Made by a program: the position numbers and the translations under genes. Below are positions 35,401-44,108 of a stretch of 64,000 nucleotides of DNA, in pieces. The first letter of the stretch is position 1. Every line of letters starts with the position of its first letter. A model generated the notes under the pieces. That model saw nothing but the letters and a program-made list of their open reading frames with translations. It had not been told where the DNA came from and made no database searches. This stretch comes from UTCFX2 sp002050125 (GTDB taxonomy: Bacteria; Chloroflexota; Anaerolineae; Anaerolineales; UBA4823), in NCBI GenBank assembly GCA_027494035.1, contig JAOSJQ010000001.1, forward strand, positions 2,046,001-2,110,000, written 5' to 3'.

Positions 35401-35633
35401 GGAAGATGAAATCCCCAGTTTGCGCCCGTCAGCACTTTGGCTCCGGCGGGCAGACGGATGGGAATGCTGTCGATCGTCTCATGCTCCTGACCCTCGACCA
35501 CCCGGCAGATTACCCGGTCGCGGCGCACGCGATAGAGATAGCCATCCTCTTTGCTGAGGCATTCCGCGCCCACCTGTCTTGCAGCGCTCAGCCGCCGAAA
35601 GCGCCAGTAGACGTCATCGGGGGCGGATTGCAC
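35343..35633 (-). CDS. Hypothetical small protein of uncertain reality
   Basis: A 96-codon frame starting at GTG 35633 with no good Shine-Dalgarno. The translation is compositionally plausible (KEDGYLYRVRRDRVICRVVE, LPAGAKVLTGANWGFHLP) but I recognise no family. It overlaps the amidohydrolase relic in another frame at its end, and an open frame also continues upstream of the GTG. The whole 35168-35673 stretch looks degraded. This frame may be a broken gene end. Confidence 0.3.
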   Translation of the reverse strand: MQSAPDDVYWRFRRLSAARQVGAECLSKEDGYLYRVRRDRVICRVVEGQEHETIDSIPIRLPAGAKVLTGANWGFHLPISTFYQQIIGASGAQKEQ

Positions 35634-35673
35634 GGAACCCGCTGCCGGGCTGTTCCCTGACAGGCATTTGAAG

Positions 35674-35898
35674 CTACCAACCTCCCGTTTGCTGGTGGTT
35701 GTAGATTGTGTCTTTCAAAATGTCGATCATGTCTTCGTAGCGCTGCTGGTTGGCGCTATCGACGTTCTTAGATTTCGCTTCGAGTTGTTTGAGCAGCTGG
35801 ATCACCCAGGAAAGCCAGGCGATTGGATTGGGGTCGTAATCGTATAAGTCCTGCGCTACCTTTTCGATCGAAGCTCGCAATTCATAATCCTTGACCAT
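35674..35898 (-). CDS. Small conserved-looking helical protein
   Basis: 74 residues from ATG 35898, with AGGAGA spaced 8 bases upstream. An in-frame start at 35955 lacks support. The sequence (VAQDLYDYDPNPIAWLSWVIQLLKQLEAK) looks like a short amphipathic helical bundle. No family is assigned. It is a stand-alone leftward gene. Confidence 0.55.
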   Translation of the reverse strand: MVKDYELRASIEKVAQDLYDYDPNPIAWLSWVIQLLKQLEAKSKNVDSANQQRYEDMIDILKDTIYNHQQTGGW

Positions 35899-36156
35899 TG
35901 AGTAATCTCCTGTGTCAGTTGAATACAAGACGGGACATCCCAAATTGTATAACACCCCGATGCAGGTTGCAAGTTTTTATCGTCTCTAATAAATGGCGAA
36001 ATATTCAACTTTGGCTAAATTGAGAAAGCCCTCTTAAAAATGCCGGTTTTTCAAGTAAAATGATGGTATTCAACCTGAATTCGCCCATTCGGCGTGGTCT
36101 TGATCTAGCATTTCTGGCTGAGCATGGGTGAAACAACTTTCCAGAGGAGGAAGATC

Positions 36157-36315
36157 ATGGACTTCGAAGGTTATTGCGTCAAGTGTAAGCAAAAGCGCCC
36201 CATCAAGAATGCTAAGGTGGAAACAACCGCCAACGGTCGGCGGATGGCAAAAGGCGCCTGCCCGGTTTGCGGAACCACCGTCACCCGCTTTTTGTCTAGC
36301 AAAGAAGCCGGATAA
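36157..36315 (+). CDS. DUF5679-like zinc-ribbon protein
   Basis: 52 residues with AGGAGG before ATG 36157. GYCVKCKQKRPIKNAKVE and GACPVCGTTVTRFL form a four-Cys zinc ribbon typical of the short DUF5679 family found in Chloroflexi and archaea. Function unknown. A strong terminator follows directly, so it is a monocistronic gene. Confidence 0.8.
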   Translation: MDFEGYCVKCKQKRPIKNAKVETTANGRRMAKGACPVCGTTVTRFLSSKEAG

Positions 36316-36340
36316 ACCACTTCAGCGCATCTGCCAAACT

Positions 36341-36376
36341 CCCACCCGCAATAAACCGGCTGCGGGTGGGTTTTTT
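36341..36376 (+). terminator. Rho-independent terminator after the DUF5679 gene
   Basis: CCCACCCGCA (36341-36350) pairs perfectly with TGCGGGTGGG (36361-36370) around a 10-base loop, followed by TTTTTT. Confidence 0.93.
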
Positions 36377-36381
36377 GTTTA

Positions 36382-37528
36382 TCAGCGATTTTTTACATAC
36401 CGGTCAAAGAACTTAATCGTGCGGCTCATTGCTTCGCTGAAGTAAACCGAAAGGTTGTGATTGTCGTCCTCGTACGTGTAGAGCCCGACCGTTTTGTCCA
36501 ACGCCTTCAATTGATCTGCCAGAATCTCGGACAACTCCGTGGGGACGCTGTAATCCGCCGTGCCGTGATGAAGCTGGAGCGGTCCGGAAATATCCGCCAG
36601 ATAACTGTTAGCCGAGATCGAAGCCCAGAATTCAGGATTTTCCTCCGGCGCGCCGTACAGGATCGACCAGCTCGAACGCCAGCCGCTCCCGCCGGAAGCC
36701 AGGGTTGCCACGGGCGTGCTGGAGGTTGTTCTGCGCCACTTGGTCAGCAGATCTGTATATGAGCCGACCACCCCCGCCCAGATCACCCCCGCGCGGATAT
36801 CCGGCGAGATCACCATCGCGCGCAGGGTGAGGAAGCCGCCCATCGAGTGACCCCACATTCCGATCCGGTTCGGATCGACCAGCGGATAACGCTTCAAGGA
36901 TGCGACCGCATTCAAAACGTCGATTGTATAACCGGGATCGCTGTACGCGCCGCGCGGTTCGCCCTCGGAGCGGTCATGGCCGCGGTAATCGATGCGAAAG
37001 ACCACGTACCCCGACCTTGCCAGCCAATCCACGTATGAGATGTATCGTTCCGTGGTTCGATACTGATCTGGCGGGATGTATCCGTGGTTGAATACGATCC
37101 CGGGCCAGCCCGTAGGCGGCATTTCGCCGTCCGGGGATGGTGAGCAGGGCGTAAATCTTGTTGCCTTCGGACAAATAATTGACATACAGGCGGCGGTAAT
37201 TGATCCCCCGGTCGAGTTCTTCCACCAGGGTGATCTCGCTCCCTGGATATTCCAATTGGCGCATCGCGGCAATGGTCATCGGGTGAAGCGTCGGGGTTGG
37301 CGCCGGGGGTACGGTTTGGGTTGCGAACGGGGTTGGAGTGTTGACTGCTGGCGGCGCCGCGGCTGGGAGAGACGTTTCCTCGGGACGGGTGCGGGTCACA
37401 ACCACGACCGGGGTGTTGAGGGCTGGCTGTGCGGGTAACCCCACGGCTGGAGCCACGCTGCAGCCTGTGGAAAACGCAATCGAGATTATTGTTACGCTAA
37501 GGATGAGAAATGTGGATTTTCTGTACAT
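36382..37528 (-). CDS. Lipoprotein alpha/beta-hydrolase (prolyl-oligopeptidase-like), frameshifted
   Basis: Two frames join into one protein of about 380 residues. The N-terminus has a signal peptide with lipobox FSTGC and a Pro/Thr-rich linker, then EYPGSEITLVEELDRGINYR. The second frame carries PDGEMPPTGWPGIVFNHGY, FRIDYRGHDRSEGEP and the nucleophile elbow MWGHSMGGFLTLRA. The His is in DNHNLS near the end, with Asp in HHGTADYSVP. Removing one base from the G4 run at 37133-37136 joins ALLTIP to DGEMPP cleanly. The family cleaves esters or peptides. This one is probably surface-anchored. Confidence 0.82.
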
Positions 37529-37627
37529 ACCATTAAATTGGAAACGTTAATTCCCCCGATTATAAAGTATCAACATGTGAATGCGATTAATAGCGCTAGA
37601 GGCGGCGGCAGAAGCGCGGCGGGCGCA

Positions 37628-38545
37628 TTATTCGATATCGTCAAACAGACCGCGCAGTTTCTCCTCCCAGAAGTCATCGGGCGGGACAAACGGAATCTCG
37701 CTGAACTCGGCGCGCATTTTCTCGAGATATTCGCGGATTGCAAGCTGCGGAGCTTCTCTGCTCAACTCTGCGATCTCCGCCTCCAGGGTTTTTATGAGCT
37801 GGCGGCTTTTCTCTTCCAAGTCGCTGAAATCCATGCCGAGGTTGAGCAAATAATTCACCCGCTGCATTACCCCAAGCCAAGCCATGTAGTCGTTTTCGAT
37901 ACGGATCGAGTTGATCATCTGACCGGTGGTGGAGAAATCATATAACGGCACAAACGCGTAAAAAGACAGATATTCGATCTTCTTCTCGGCTGATCTCCGG
38001 CACACGTATGAGCCAATGCTCGCGCCGCCTTCATAATCCGAAAAAGTGACTGCCAGCCGGCTGAGCTGATCCTTCAGGCGCGGCAGGCTGTAGGTACAAC
38101 TGACCGAGCGCTCTTTGTCATACGGCACCTCGCCGTACACGCCTCCAAATCCGATGATCTTTTTTACGTTTAAACGCTGAGATGCTTCGAGCAGGGCTGC
38201 CACATAGCGCTCGATATCCAGATGCGGCTCGTCGCCGATGAAGAACACCAATCCCCGTTCTTCGTTCCCGGCGTAGAAAAGCTCGTTGCGTGCGCGCTGC
38301 AAAGATTTTGGGTAGCCTTGCTCAAAGGATACCTTTGGTCGCAGCAGATGATGGGTTCCGGGGATCTGGAAAAGGTAGAAGCCGTCCGGACGAATTTCTC
38401 CAATTGGTCGGGCGCCCGCCTGAATTGCGAGATATTCCGGAAGCCCAGACGACATCGAGCCAGCATCAGCCCACTGCCGCCAGCCCGCCAGCATGTAGAT
38501 TTCTTTCGCGGTGGGCACCTCCCAAATATCGAGCGCCTCCGTCAT
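37628..38545 (-). CDS. PAC2-family protein
   Basis: 305 residues from ATG 38545 with GGAGG upstream. The PAC2 (proteasome assembly chaperone 2-like) domain is indicated by YMLAGWRQWADAGSMSS, the GDEPHLDIERY block and KKIIGFGGVYGEVPYDKER. A C-terminal coiled-coil follows (SDLEEKSRQLIKTLEAEIAEL). Bacterial PAC2 proteins occur with and without proteasomes. No proteasome genes are in the window, so the role is open. Confidence 0.85.
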   Translation of the reverse strand: MTEALDIWEVPTAKEIYMLAGWRQWADAGSMSSGLPEYLAIQAGARPIGEIRPDGFYLFQIPGTHHLLRPKVSFEQGYPKSLQRARNELFYAGNEERGLVFFIGDEPHLDIERYVAALLEASQRLNVKKIIGFGGVYGEVPYDKERSVSCTYSLPRLKDQLSRLAVTFSDYEGGASIGSYVCRRSAEKKIEYLSFYAFVPLYDFSTTGQMINSIRIENDYMAWLGVMQRVNYLLNLGMDFSDLEEKSRQLIKTLEAEIAELSREAPQLAIREYLEKMRAEFSEIPFVPPDDFWEEKLRGLFDDIE

Positions 38546-38782
38546 TTGATCTGCCTCCGATACCTGCACATATAGCTGAATGTCGATACTGCTCTAATTA
38601 TAAAGCCAGTTTTCCCTTGCGCCGCAGGCTCATCGCCTCAGAGGGGGATGCCGCCACGGCGTGCAGGGCGGGGATTTAAACCAATCCTATAACGTCGTCA
38701 TGATTTTCTTCCTCTTTGGCACAAAGGTCTTTATAATAGGATAGGACTGTTCAGAAAAACAAAAACAGAAAGGGAATGAACG

Positions 38783-40315
38783 ATGAAGACAGCTAATTCA
38801 ATCGCTTATCAGTCCCCCCAATTTGCAGTTCTTTCGGAAACAGCATTAGAAGACATTCACCTGGCAGCGTTAGAGACGCTGCGCCGGACGGGTATTCGCT
38901 TTCATCACAAAGGCGCCCTGGAAATGCTTGAGGATGCCGGCGCTTTCATCTCAGATGGCAACCTGGTGAAGTTTCCGGCTCAGCTCGTGGAGGTGGCGCT
39001 GAGCAGCGCTCCCAGCCGAATTATCATGTGCAACCGAGACGGAGAGCCGGCGGTCTGGCTCGAGGGACGCAAGGTCAATTTTGGGACTGGCTCCGATTGT
39101 CTGAACTTGCTGGACCCTCGCACGGGGGAGCACCGACCGTTTGTCGAAGCCGATCTGATCGAGGCGTACCACCTCTGCGACGCGCTTCCAAACATCCATT
39201 TTGTGATGTCAGTGGGCATTCCCTCGGATGTGGATCGCGAGCTAACGTACGATGTGCAGATGGTTCACATGCTGGAAGAAACGGTGAAACCTCTCGTCTT
39301 CGTCACCAACGACCTGGCAAGCTGCCAGCGCGCCATCGACATGGCTGCGGTTGTGGCTGGCGGCTACGAGGCTCTGCGAGAACAACAGCACATTTTGCTT
39401 TATTCTGAACCCAGCTCGCCGCTCCAACAGTCGGAAACCGCAGTGGACAAGTTGTTATTGATGGCTGAGTATGAATTGCCCGTCGTCCATTCACCCCGGA
39501 CCGCAAATGGGAGCGGTCGCGCCGATCACGATGGCTGGCGGTTTGGTGATGTCGCTGGCTGAAATCCTGAGCAGCCTGGTCGTCCACCAGCTTCGAAAAC
39601 CGGGCGCCCCGTTCGTCTTTGGCGCCGGCATCCATCACATGGACATGAAAAGTATGCAGATTTGCTACGCCTCACCCGAATTTCAACTCACAAAGGCTGC
39701 GATTGCTGAGTTAGGTCGCTGGTATGGACTGCCCACCTGGGGTTATGCAGGGTGTTCGGACGCGAAAATCATGGACGAGCAGGCTGCCGTGGAAGCGACG
39801 CTTTCTGTGATCATGGCTAAACTTTCCGGCGCAAACCTGATCCATGATGTTGGATACATGGAGAGCGGTTTAACGACCAGCTTCGAGATGATCGTGCTTA
39901 CAGATGAACTGGTTGCGATGACCGACAATTTGATTAAGGGGATCGAAGTTAATGAAACGACCCTATTGGTGGACGAGATCGACCGGGTGGGTCCCGGCGG
40001 CAGTTTCCTTGATTCCCCTGTGACGCTGGAACGCTTCAGAGACTACTGGTTCCCGGGCTTGCTCGACCGGCGGGTGCGGCATCAATGGCTGAAAAAGGCG
40101 GTCTTCCGCTGAGTCAGCGGTTGAACGCCAGGGTGCTTGATATTCTGGAAAAGCACCAGCCAAAACCGCTCGATGCGGAAAAAAGCCAGAAGCTGCGCCA
40201 GATCCTTGCCAGCGCGAAAAGTGAAGCTCAGGGGCTTTTTAACCTGGGGATAAACCTGAAGAAACTGCAAGGGATTTTGTTCGTTTCTGCCGTTTCGCAT
40301 GATTATATCTTCTGA
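38783..40315 (+). CDS. MttB-superfamily (trimethylamine methyltransferase-like) protein, two frameshifts
   Basis: Three frames make one protein of about 500 residues: LAALETLRRTGIRFHHKGALEMLEDAG, then PITMAGGLVMSLAEILSSLV, GAGIHHMDMKSMQICYASPE, YAGCSDAKIMDEQAAVEATL, and a C-terminal tail LPLSQRLNARVLDILEKHQP. Removing one C at 39494-39497 and adding one G at about 40087 restores the frame. This superfamily transfers methyl groups from methylamines or betaines to a corrinoid protein. No in-frame TAG is needed, so it is a non-pyrrolysine member (MtgB-like). Its corrinoid partner is not adjacent. Confidence 0.85.
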
Positions 40316-40405
40316 TATACTAGGTCTGTCTCGCGAGCCCGGGTTTATCAGGTATAGGTAGTCTGCACCCCAGCGGGTTCCTTTCCTGTAAAGGAGACGG
40401 GTAAA

Positions 40406-41761
40406 GTGCAAGAAGGAATGGTTCAAAGACTGATTAGTTTGTTCCAGCACGCCTTTGATCAATTGGGAGTTCAGGTGGAATTAGTCGCGCTCGAAGACCT
40501 GGCAATATTGATCTACAAAGGCATGTCAGTCAAAGCCCGCAACTACCATAACCTCGATCACGTCTTCAGTCTGATAGACGAAGAAGCCCCGATCTTGACT
40601 TTGACGGCATTGTTTCACGACCTGGTCTACTGGCAGGTCGACCGCGGCTTCTTGCCCGAAATCCGCCTGATTATTTCCCCTTACATTGTCGAGAAGGACG
40701 GGGAGATTTATCTCCAGGAACAAGCGGTGCAGTCCGAGAGACCGTTCCAGATCGCGCTGCGAGTCTTTGATTTTTCACCGGGTCAACAACTAACCCTCGC
40801 CATTGGTCTGAACGAATTTCTAAGCGCCCTGGTGATGGTCAAGAAGCTGGAAAAATTCCTGGATGAACGCGATTTGCTGCGGCTGCTGCTTTGCGTCGAG
40901 GCAAGCATCCCCTTTCGAGAATCGGCGGTTACCGGCGCGGATCATTTTTATGCGCTCGAGGCGCGCGCTTCTAAAATCGACCAGGACTGGCGCCTGGAGA
41001 TGGGACCCAGCCAGGTGCAGGCGGCAGTGAAGCAAGCGGTGATTTTTGCGAACCGGGATGTGGACAGCTTTGCAGAGACGGATGTTTCCTGCTACCTCGA
41101 GACGACCTGGAAATTGATGCCGGAGACGAATTCATACTTGAGATCGATCGATACATACTCGATCCGCGAGTATCGCCAGGCATTGCAAGCGATGTCGGCT
41201 TCGATGAGCCGGCTCAAAGCCGAGCGGGTTTTTCACCAATATCGCGGTTTGCCTCCCGATCCAGAGTATCAGCGCCTGGTTGCGCAGGCGCGGCAGAATA
41301 TCGAGGCGGGCAGACAATATCTGCAGATTAAGCTGCTCACGCAGGCGATCCTGGAAGCGCTCGCCGAAGCGACTGGAGGCGATGCGCCGTTATCTTTGTT
41401 TATGGGCGATTTGCCTCAGAAGGGCGTCCGGCCGCGGCGCTTGGAGGATTATCTGCCTAAATTCGACCTTCCCGCGTGGGTGGATACTACCTCGCCAGTC
41501 TTTTACCTGCTCTCGGATCAGCACAGTCTTGACTCCAACTTTGATCTGCACACCGCGCCCCTGACGCTGTTTGTATATGCAAGCCTCACACCCGAGGAAA
41601 CCACAGAACTGCTGGTTGTTGCCGTACAAATGTTTGACGGGAAAGTCGATGCGCGCGAATTTCTGGCTGCGGTCAAGCCGGGCGTGCTCTCTCCCATCGC
41701 CGGCGCCTGCGCCAAAATGGCGTTTACGCGCCAGGAACAGCTCAAGCATTATGCTGTGTGA
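40406..41761 (+). CDS. Unknown protein with HD-like N-terminal motif
   Basis: 451 residues starting at GTG 40406 with AAGGAG 9 bases upstream. The N-terminal part has RNYHNLDHVFSLI followed by LTALFHDLVYW, matching the spacing seen in predicted HD-superfamily metal-dependent phosphohydrolases (H...HD). The remainder has helical segments (MVKKLEKFLDERDLLRLLLCVE, RQYLQIKLLTQAILEALAEA) and no clear family. HD enzymes cleave phosphomonoesters or diesters. The substrate is unknown. A bidirectional terminator follows. Confidence 0.65.
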   Translation: MQEGMVQRLISLFQHAFDQLGVQVELVALEDLAILIYKGMSVKARNYHNLDHVFSLIDEEAPILTLTALFHDLVYWQVDRGFLPEIRLIISPYIVEKDGEIYLQEQAVQSERPFQIALRVFDFSPGQQLTLAIGLNEFLSALVMVKKLEKFLDERDLLRLLLCVEASIPFRESAVTGADHFYALEARASKIDQDWRLEMGPSQVQAAVKQAVIFANRDVDSFAETDVSCYLETTWKLMPETNSYLRSIDTYSIREYRQALQAMSASMSRLKAERVFHQYRGLPPDPEYQRLVAQARQNIEAGRQYLQIKLLTQAILEALAEATGGDAPLSLFMGDLPQKGVRPRRLEDYLPKFDLPAWVDTTSPVFYLLSDQHSLDSNFDLHTAPLTLFVYASLTPEETTELLVVAVQMFDGKVDAREFLAAVKPGVLSPIAGACAKMAFTRQEQLKHYAV

Positions 41762-41780
41762 GCCAGCAGATCGCGTATAG

Positions 41781-41813
41781 AAAAGAGCCGCCAATTGGGG
41801 CGGCTCTTTTTTT
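41781..41813. terminator. Bidirectional rho-independent terminator
   Basis: AAAAGAGCCGCC (41781-41792) pairs perfectly with GGCGGCTCTTTT (41799-41810), with TTT following on the plus strand and A-rich 5' flank serving the minus strand. It separates the HD-like gene and the small membrane protein, which converge here. Confidence 0.93.
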
Positions 41814-41827
41814 GTGTTCTCTCCGCA

Positions 41828-42001
41828 TTAGAAGATCAATGCGAGAATCAGCAGGATTGGCAGGGTGAGAATGACCAATACGGCGATCAATAACCCGAAA
41901 ACGCAACCAACCGCGCCCAGGATCAAACCGATGACACCAGCGATCAGCCCAACAATTAGCTTAATGATCGCCCCGATGCATCCGGACAGAAAATTGAACA
42001 T
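41828..42001 (-). CDS. Small Gly-rich two-helix membrane protein
   Basis: 57 residues from ATG 42001, with TAGGAGAG upstream. Almost the whole chain is hydrophobic, with regular Gly spacing (IVGLIAGVIGLILGAVGCVFGLL), like glycine-zipper membrane proteins. No family assigned. It is monocistronic and ends at the bidirectional terminator. Confidence 0.65.
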   Translation of the reverse strand: MFNFLSGCIGAIIKLIVGLIAGVIGLILGAVGCVFGLLIAVLVILTLPILLILALIF

Positions 42002-42074
42002 TTTGCACTCTCCTAACTTTTTTCTGACATCTTTCAATATGTATACGGAGAAGTGCTTCTACGGTTACAGGTTT

Positions 42075-43067
42075 TCAGGCAATGTGAACCGCTCCAAGCC
42101 CTGGAAGATCGCTATAAACCAAAGCAGCCTGGTTGTAAGTCACCCCCCGGAAAGGGTCGTTGGCGATCAACATCGGCGCATCCAGGTCGGCGTAGTCGCA
42201 AAGCGGCGCGAGCTGCGCGGCTGCGCTGATCGCCAGCGAAGTCTCCACCATGCAGCCGATCATCACTTGCATCCCAAGCGCGCGAGCGGTATGAATGGCG
42301 CGCAGCGCCTCGCGAATACCGCCGGATTTCGCCAGCTTTATGACCACGCCATCAACGGCTCCGGCGTGCGCCACGACATCTCGGGCGGTTTTGATGTTTT
42401 CATCGGCAAAAATAGGCAAGCCGAGTTTCTGGTCGCGCAGCCAGCGCAGCCCCTCGATATCGTTGACCGCGATCGGTTGTTCGACAAATTCGAGATCGAA
42501 TTCTGCCAGGCGGGGGATCAGGCGCGCAGCTTGTTCACGACTCCAGCCGGCATTGGCATCCACCCTCAACCTGGCTGAGGTGACCGTGCGGATGGCGCGA
42601 ACCACTTGCAAATCGTCCTCGCCGCCCCCGAGCTTTACTTTTAAAGCCGGCATCCCAGCCTGGCGGGCGCGCTCCGCCATAACCTCCGGCTTGTCGATCG
42701 AGATCGAGACGGAGGTGATCGGCGCCTTGCCCGGATCCAGACCGAACAGGGCATAAAGAGGCTTGCCAAGCTGCTTGCCCATCCAATCGTGCAGCGCCAG
42801 ATCGATGGCGCACCTGGCTGCGTTCGAGCCAGCCGGCAGTACGTTCAAGGGCGCCTCCATATTGAACGGATCCCAATCCTGCTCACGCAGCCGATCTAGG
42901 TAGGTCATGATACCCTCAGCGGATTCGCCGTGATGCGGTACGCCGGCGGCTTCGCCGGCGCCCTCGCCGATCTGGACCAACACGTTGTGCCGCACATCGG
43001 TCGCGCCGTGGGCGATCCTCCAGGTGGTTTTTAACTTTATGGTAAATGGTTCATAGGATAGCTTCAT
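42075..43067 (-). CDS. Dipeptide epimerase (L-Ala-D/L-Glu type, enolase superfamily)
   Basis: 330 residues. The capping domain (IKLKTTWRIAHGATDVRHNVLV) precedes the barrel. The barrel has the catalytic Lys in ALKVKLGGGED, metal ligands in RVDANAGWS, EFVEQPI and FADENIK, and the second catalytic Lys in VVIKLAKSGGI. The family interconverts L-Ala-D-Glu and L-Ala-L-Glu from murein peptides, but related members act on other dipeptides. The D-aminopeptidase gene 93 bases upstream on the same strand supports a role in peptidoglycan-peptide recycling. Confidence 0.92.
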   Translation of the reverse strand: MKLSYEPFTIKLKTTWRIAHGATDVRHNVLVQIGEGAGEAAGVPHHGESAEGIMTYLDRLREQDWDPFNMEAPLNVLPAGSNAARCAIDLALHDWMGKQLGKPLYALFGLDPGKAPITSVSISIDKPEVMAERARQAGMPALKVKLGGGEDDLQVVRAIRTVTSARLRVDANAGWSREQAARLIPRLAEFDLEFVEQPIAVNDIEGLRWLRDQKLGLPIFADENIKTARDVVAHAGAVDGVVIKLAKSGGIREALRAIHTARALGMQVMIGCMVETSLAISAAAQLAPLCDYADLDAPMLIANDPFRGVTYNQAALVYSDLPGLGAVHIA

Positions 43068-43159
43068 TGGGTCTCATCTCCTTGCTCCTGCATTATTGAC
43101 ACAGCGTTCAGGATAAATTTTATCTCCGTTGACTCGCATGAATGCCACGGGCTGCCCCT

Positions 43160-43975
43160 TCAAGCCAGGTTGACTGCGGCTCGGAAAGCCGAATAGACCG
43201 CCGCCATATCGTTAGCAGTGTAGGCGATGCGTCTGCCGGAGCGCGTCGCTCCGGGGAGCAACGCCGCCCGGTCTGCCATCTCGGAATGGACAAATTCGAT
43301 CTCCATGTGGATGGGCGGCGCCAGCCGGTGGGGTTGGGGAGCTGCGCCGCTGGTCAATTTGCGAACCGCGGCGGCGGCTTTCTCAGCGATCTTTTCGTGC
43401 GCCAGCGCCGGGGTCAGCAGTTCGGCTGCCATCCGCCCGCTGGCTCGTTTAACGACCGCTGTTTCAATGCCGGGTATTAGCTCGGCTGCCTCGGAGCAGG
43501 CTGCTTGATCCCCCGAAATTAGAATTACCGGAACATTGAAAAAATCGCACAGCGCCGCGTTCAAGCCGATTTCACCGCACGGCTCGCCCTGCAGGAAGAG
43601 ATTGGCTACGGATGTTTCTGACCAGGTGTGCTCTAGAATCGCGTGCGGCGTTCCAACCCGGGCGTGATACCCGATGAACATCACCGCATTCACCCCGCTG
43701 TCGATCCCCTGAACCATGGAATAGGGGGCGGGCGTGCCGCTGTTCAGGCGGGCGCGCTCATCCAGTTCTTCGATCAAGATATTGCGCCCCGCTCCATGAC
43801 CATCGGTTACCAGGAGTTCGCTTGCCCCGCCGGCATACGCGCCGCGAATCGCGGCATTGACATCCTGGGTCATCAGCCGCCGAAATCGTTCATATTCACT
43901 GTGCCGCGAGCTGACCTGATCCCAATGGACCACGCCCGTGACGCCCTCCATATCGGCTGCAATCAGGATCTTCAT
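43160..43975 (-). CDS. dppA: D-aminopeptidase DppA (M55 family)
   Basis: 271 residues from ATG 43975 with GAAAGGG upstream. An in-frame upstream start at 44014 lacks support. The zinc ligands and conserved blocks are KILIAADMEGVTGV, LLVTDGHGAGRN, VNAVMFIGYHAR and GEIGLNAAL. DppA releases N-terminal D-amino acids from short peptides in the cytoplasm. With the dipeptide epimerase next to it, it probably belongs to cell-wall peptide scavenging. The usual dipeptide ABC transporter genes are absent from the window. Confidence 0.93.
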   Translation of the reverse strand: MKILIAADMEGVTGVVHWDQVSSRHSEYERFRRLMTQDVNAAIRGAYAGGASELLVTDGHGAGRNILIEELDERARLNSGTPAPYSMVQGIDSGVNAVMFIGYHARVGTPHAILEHTWSETSVANLFLQGEPCGEIGLNAALCDFFNVPVILISGDQAACSEAAELIPGIETAVVKRASGRMAAELLTPALAHEKIAEKAAAAVRKLTSGAAPQPHRLAPPIHMEIEFVHSEMADRAALLPGATRSGRRIAYTANDMAAVYSAFRAAVNLA

Positions 43976-44108
43976 CGTATTTTTAGCCCTTTCGTAAAAA
44001 AATGGGGTTATCAATCAATAAGTCTACCATGAAGGCGGACCGGTCAGGACAGGATGATTGTTTTGGAAATCTCGATTTCCGTTTCAATTATTCCAGTATA
44101 CTAAAGTC

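Noticed and set aside
37628..38545. Bacterial proteasome locus suggested by PAC2
   Set aside because: No proteasome subunits, Pup or Mpa genes lie nearby, and PAC2 proteins are common without them.
38783..40315. Pyrrolysine-containing MttB
   Set aside because: No in-frame TAG lies within the conserved region. The frame breaks are single-base shifts, not stop codons.
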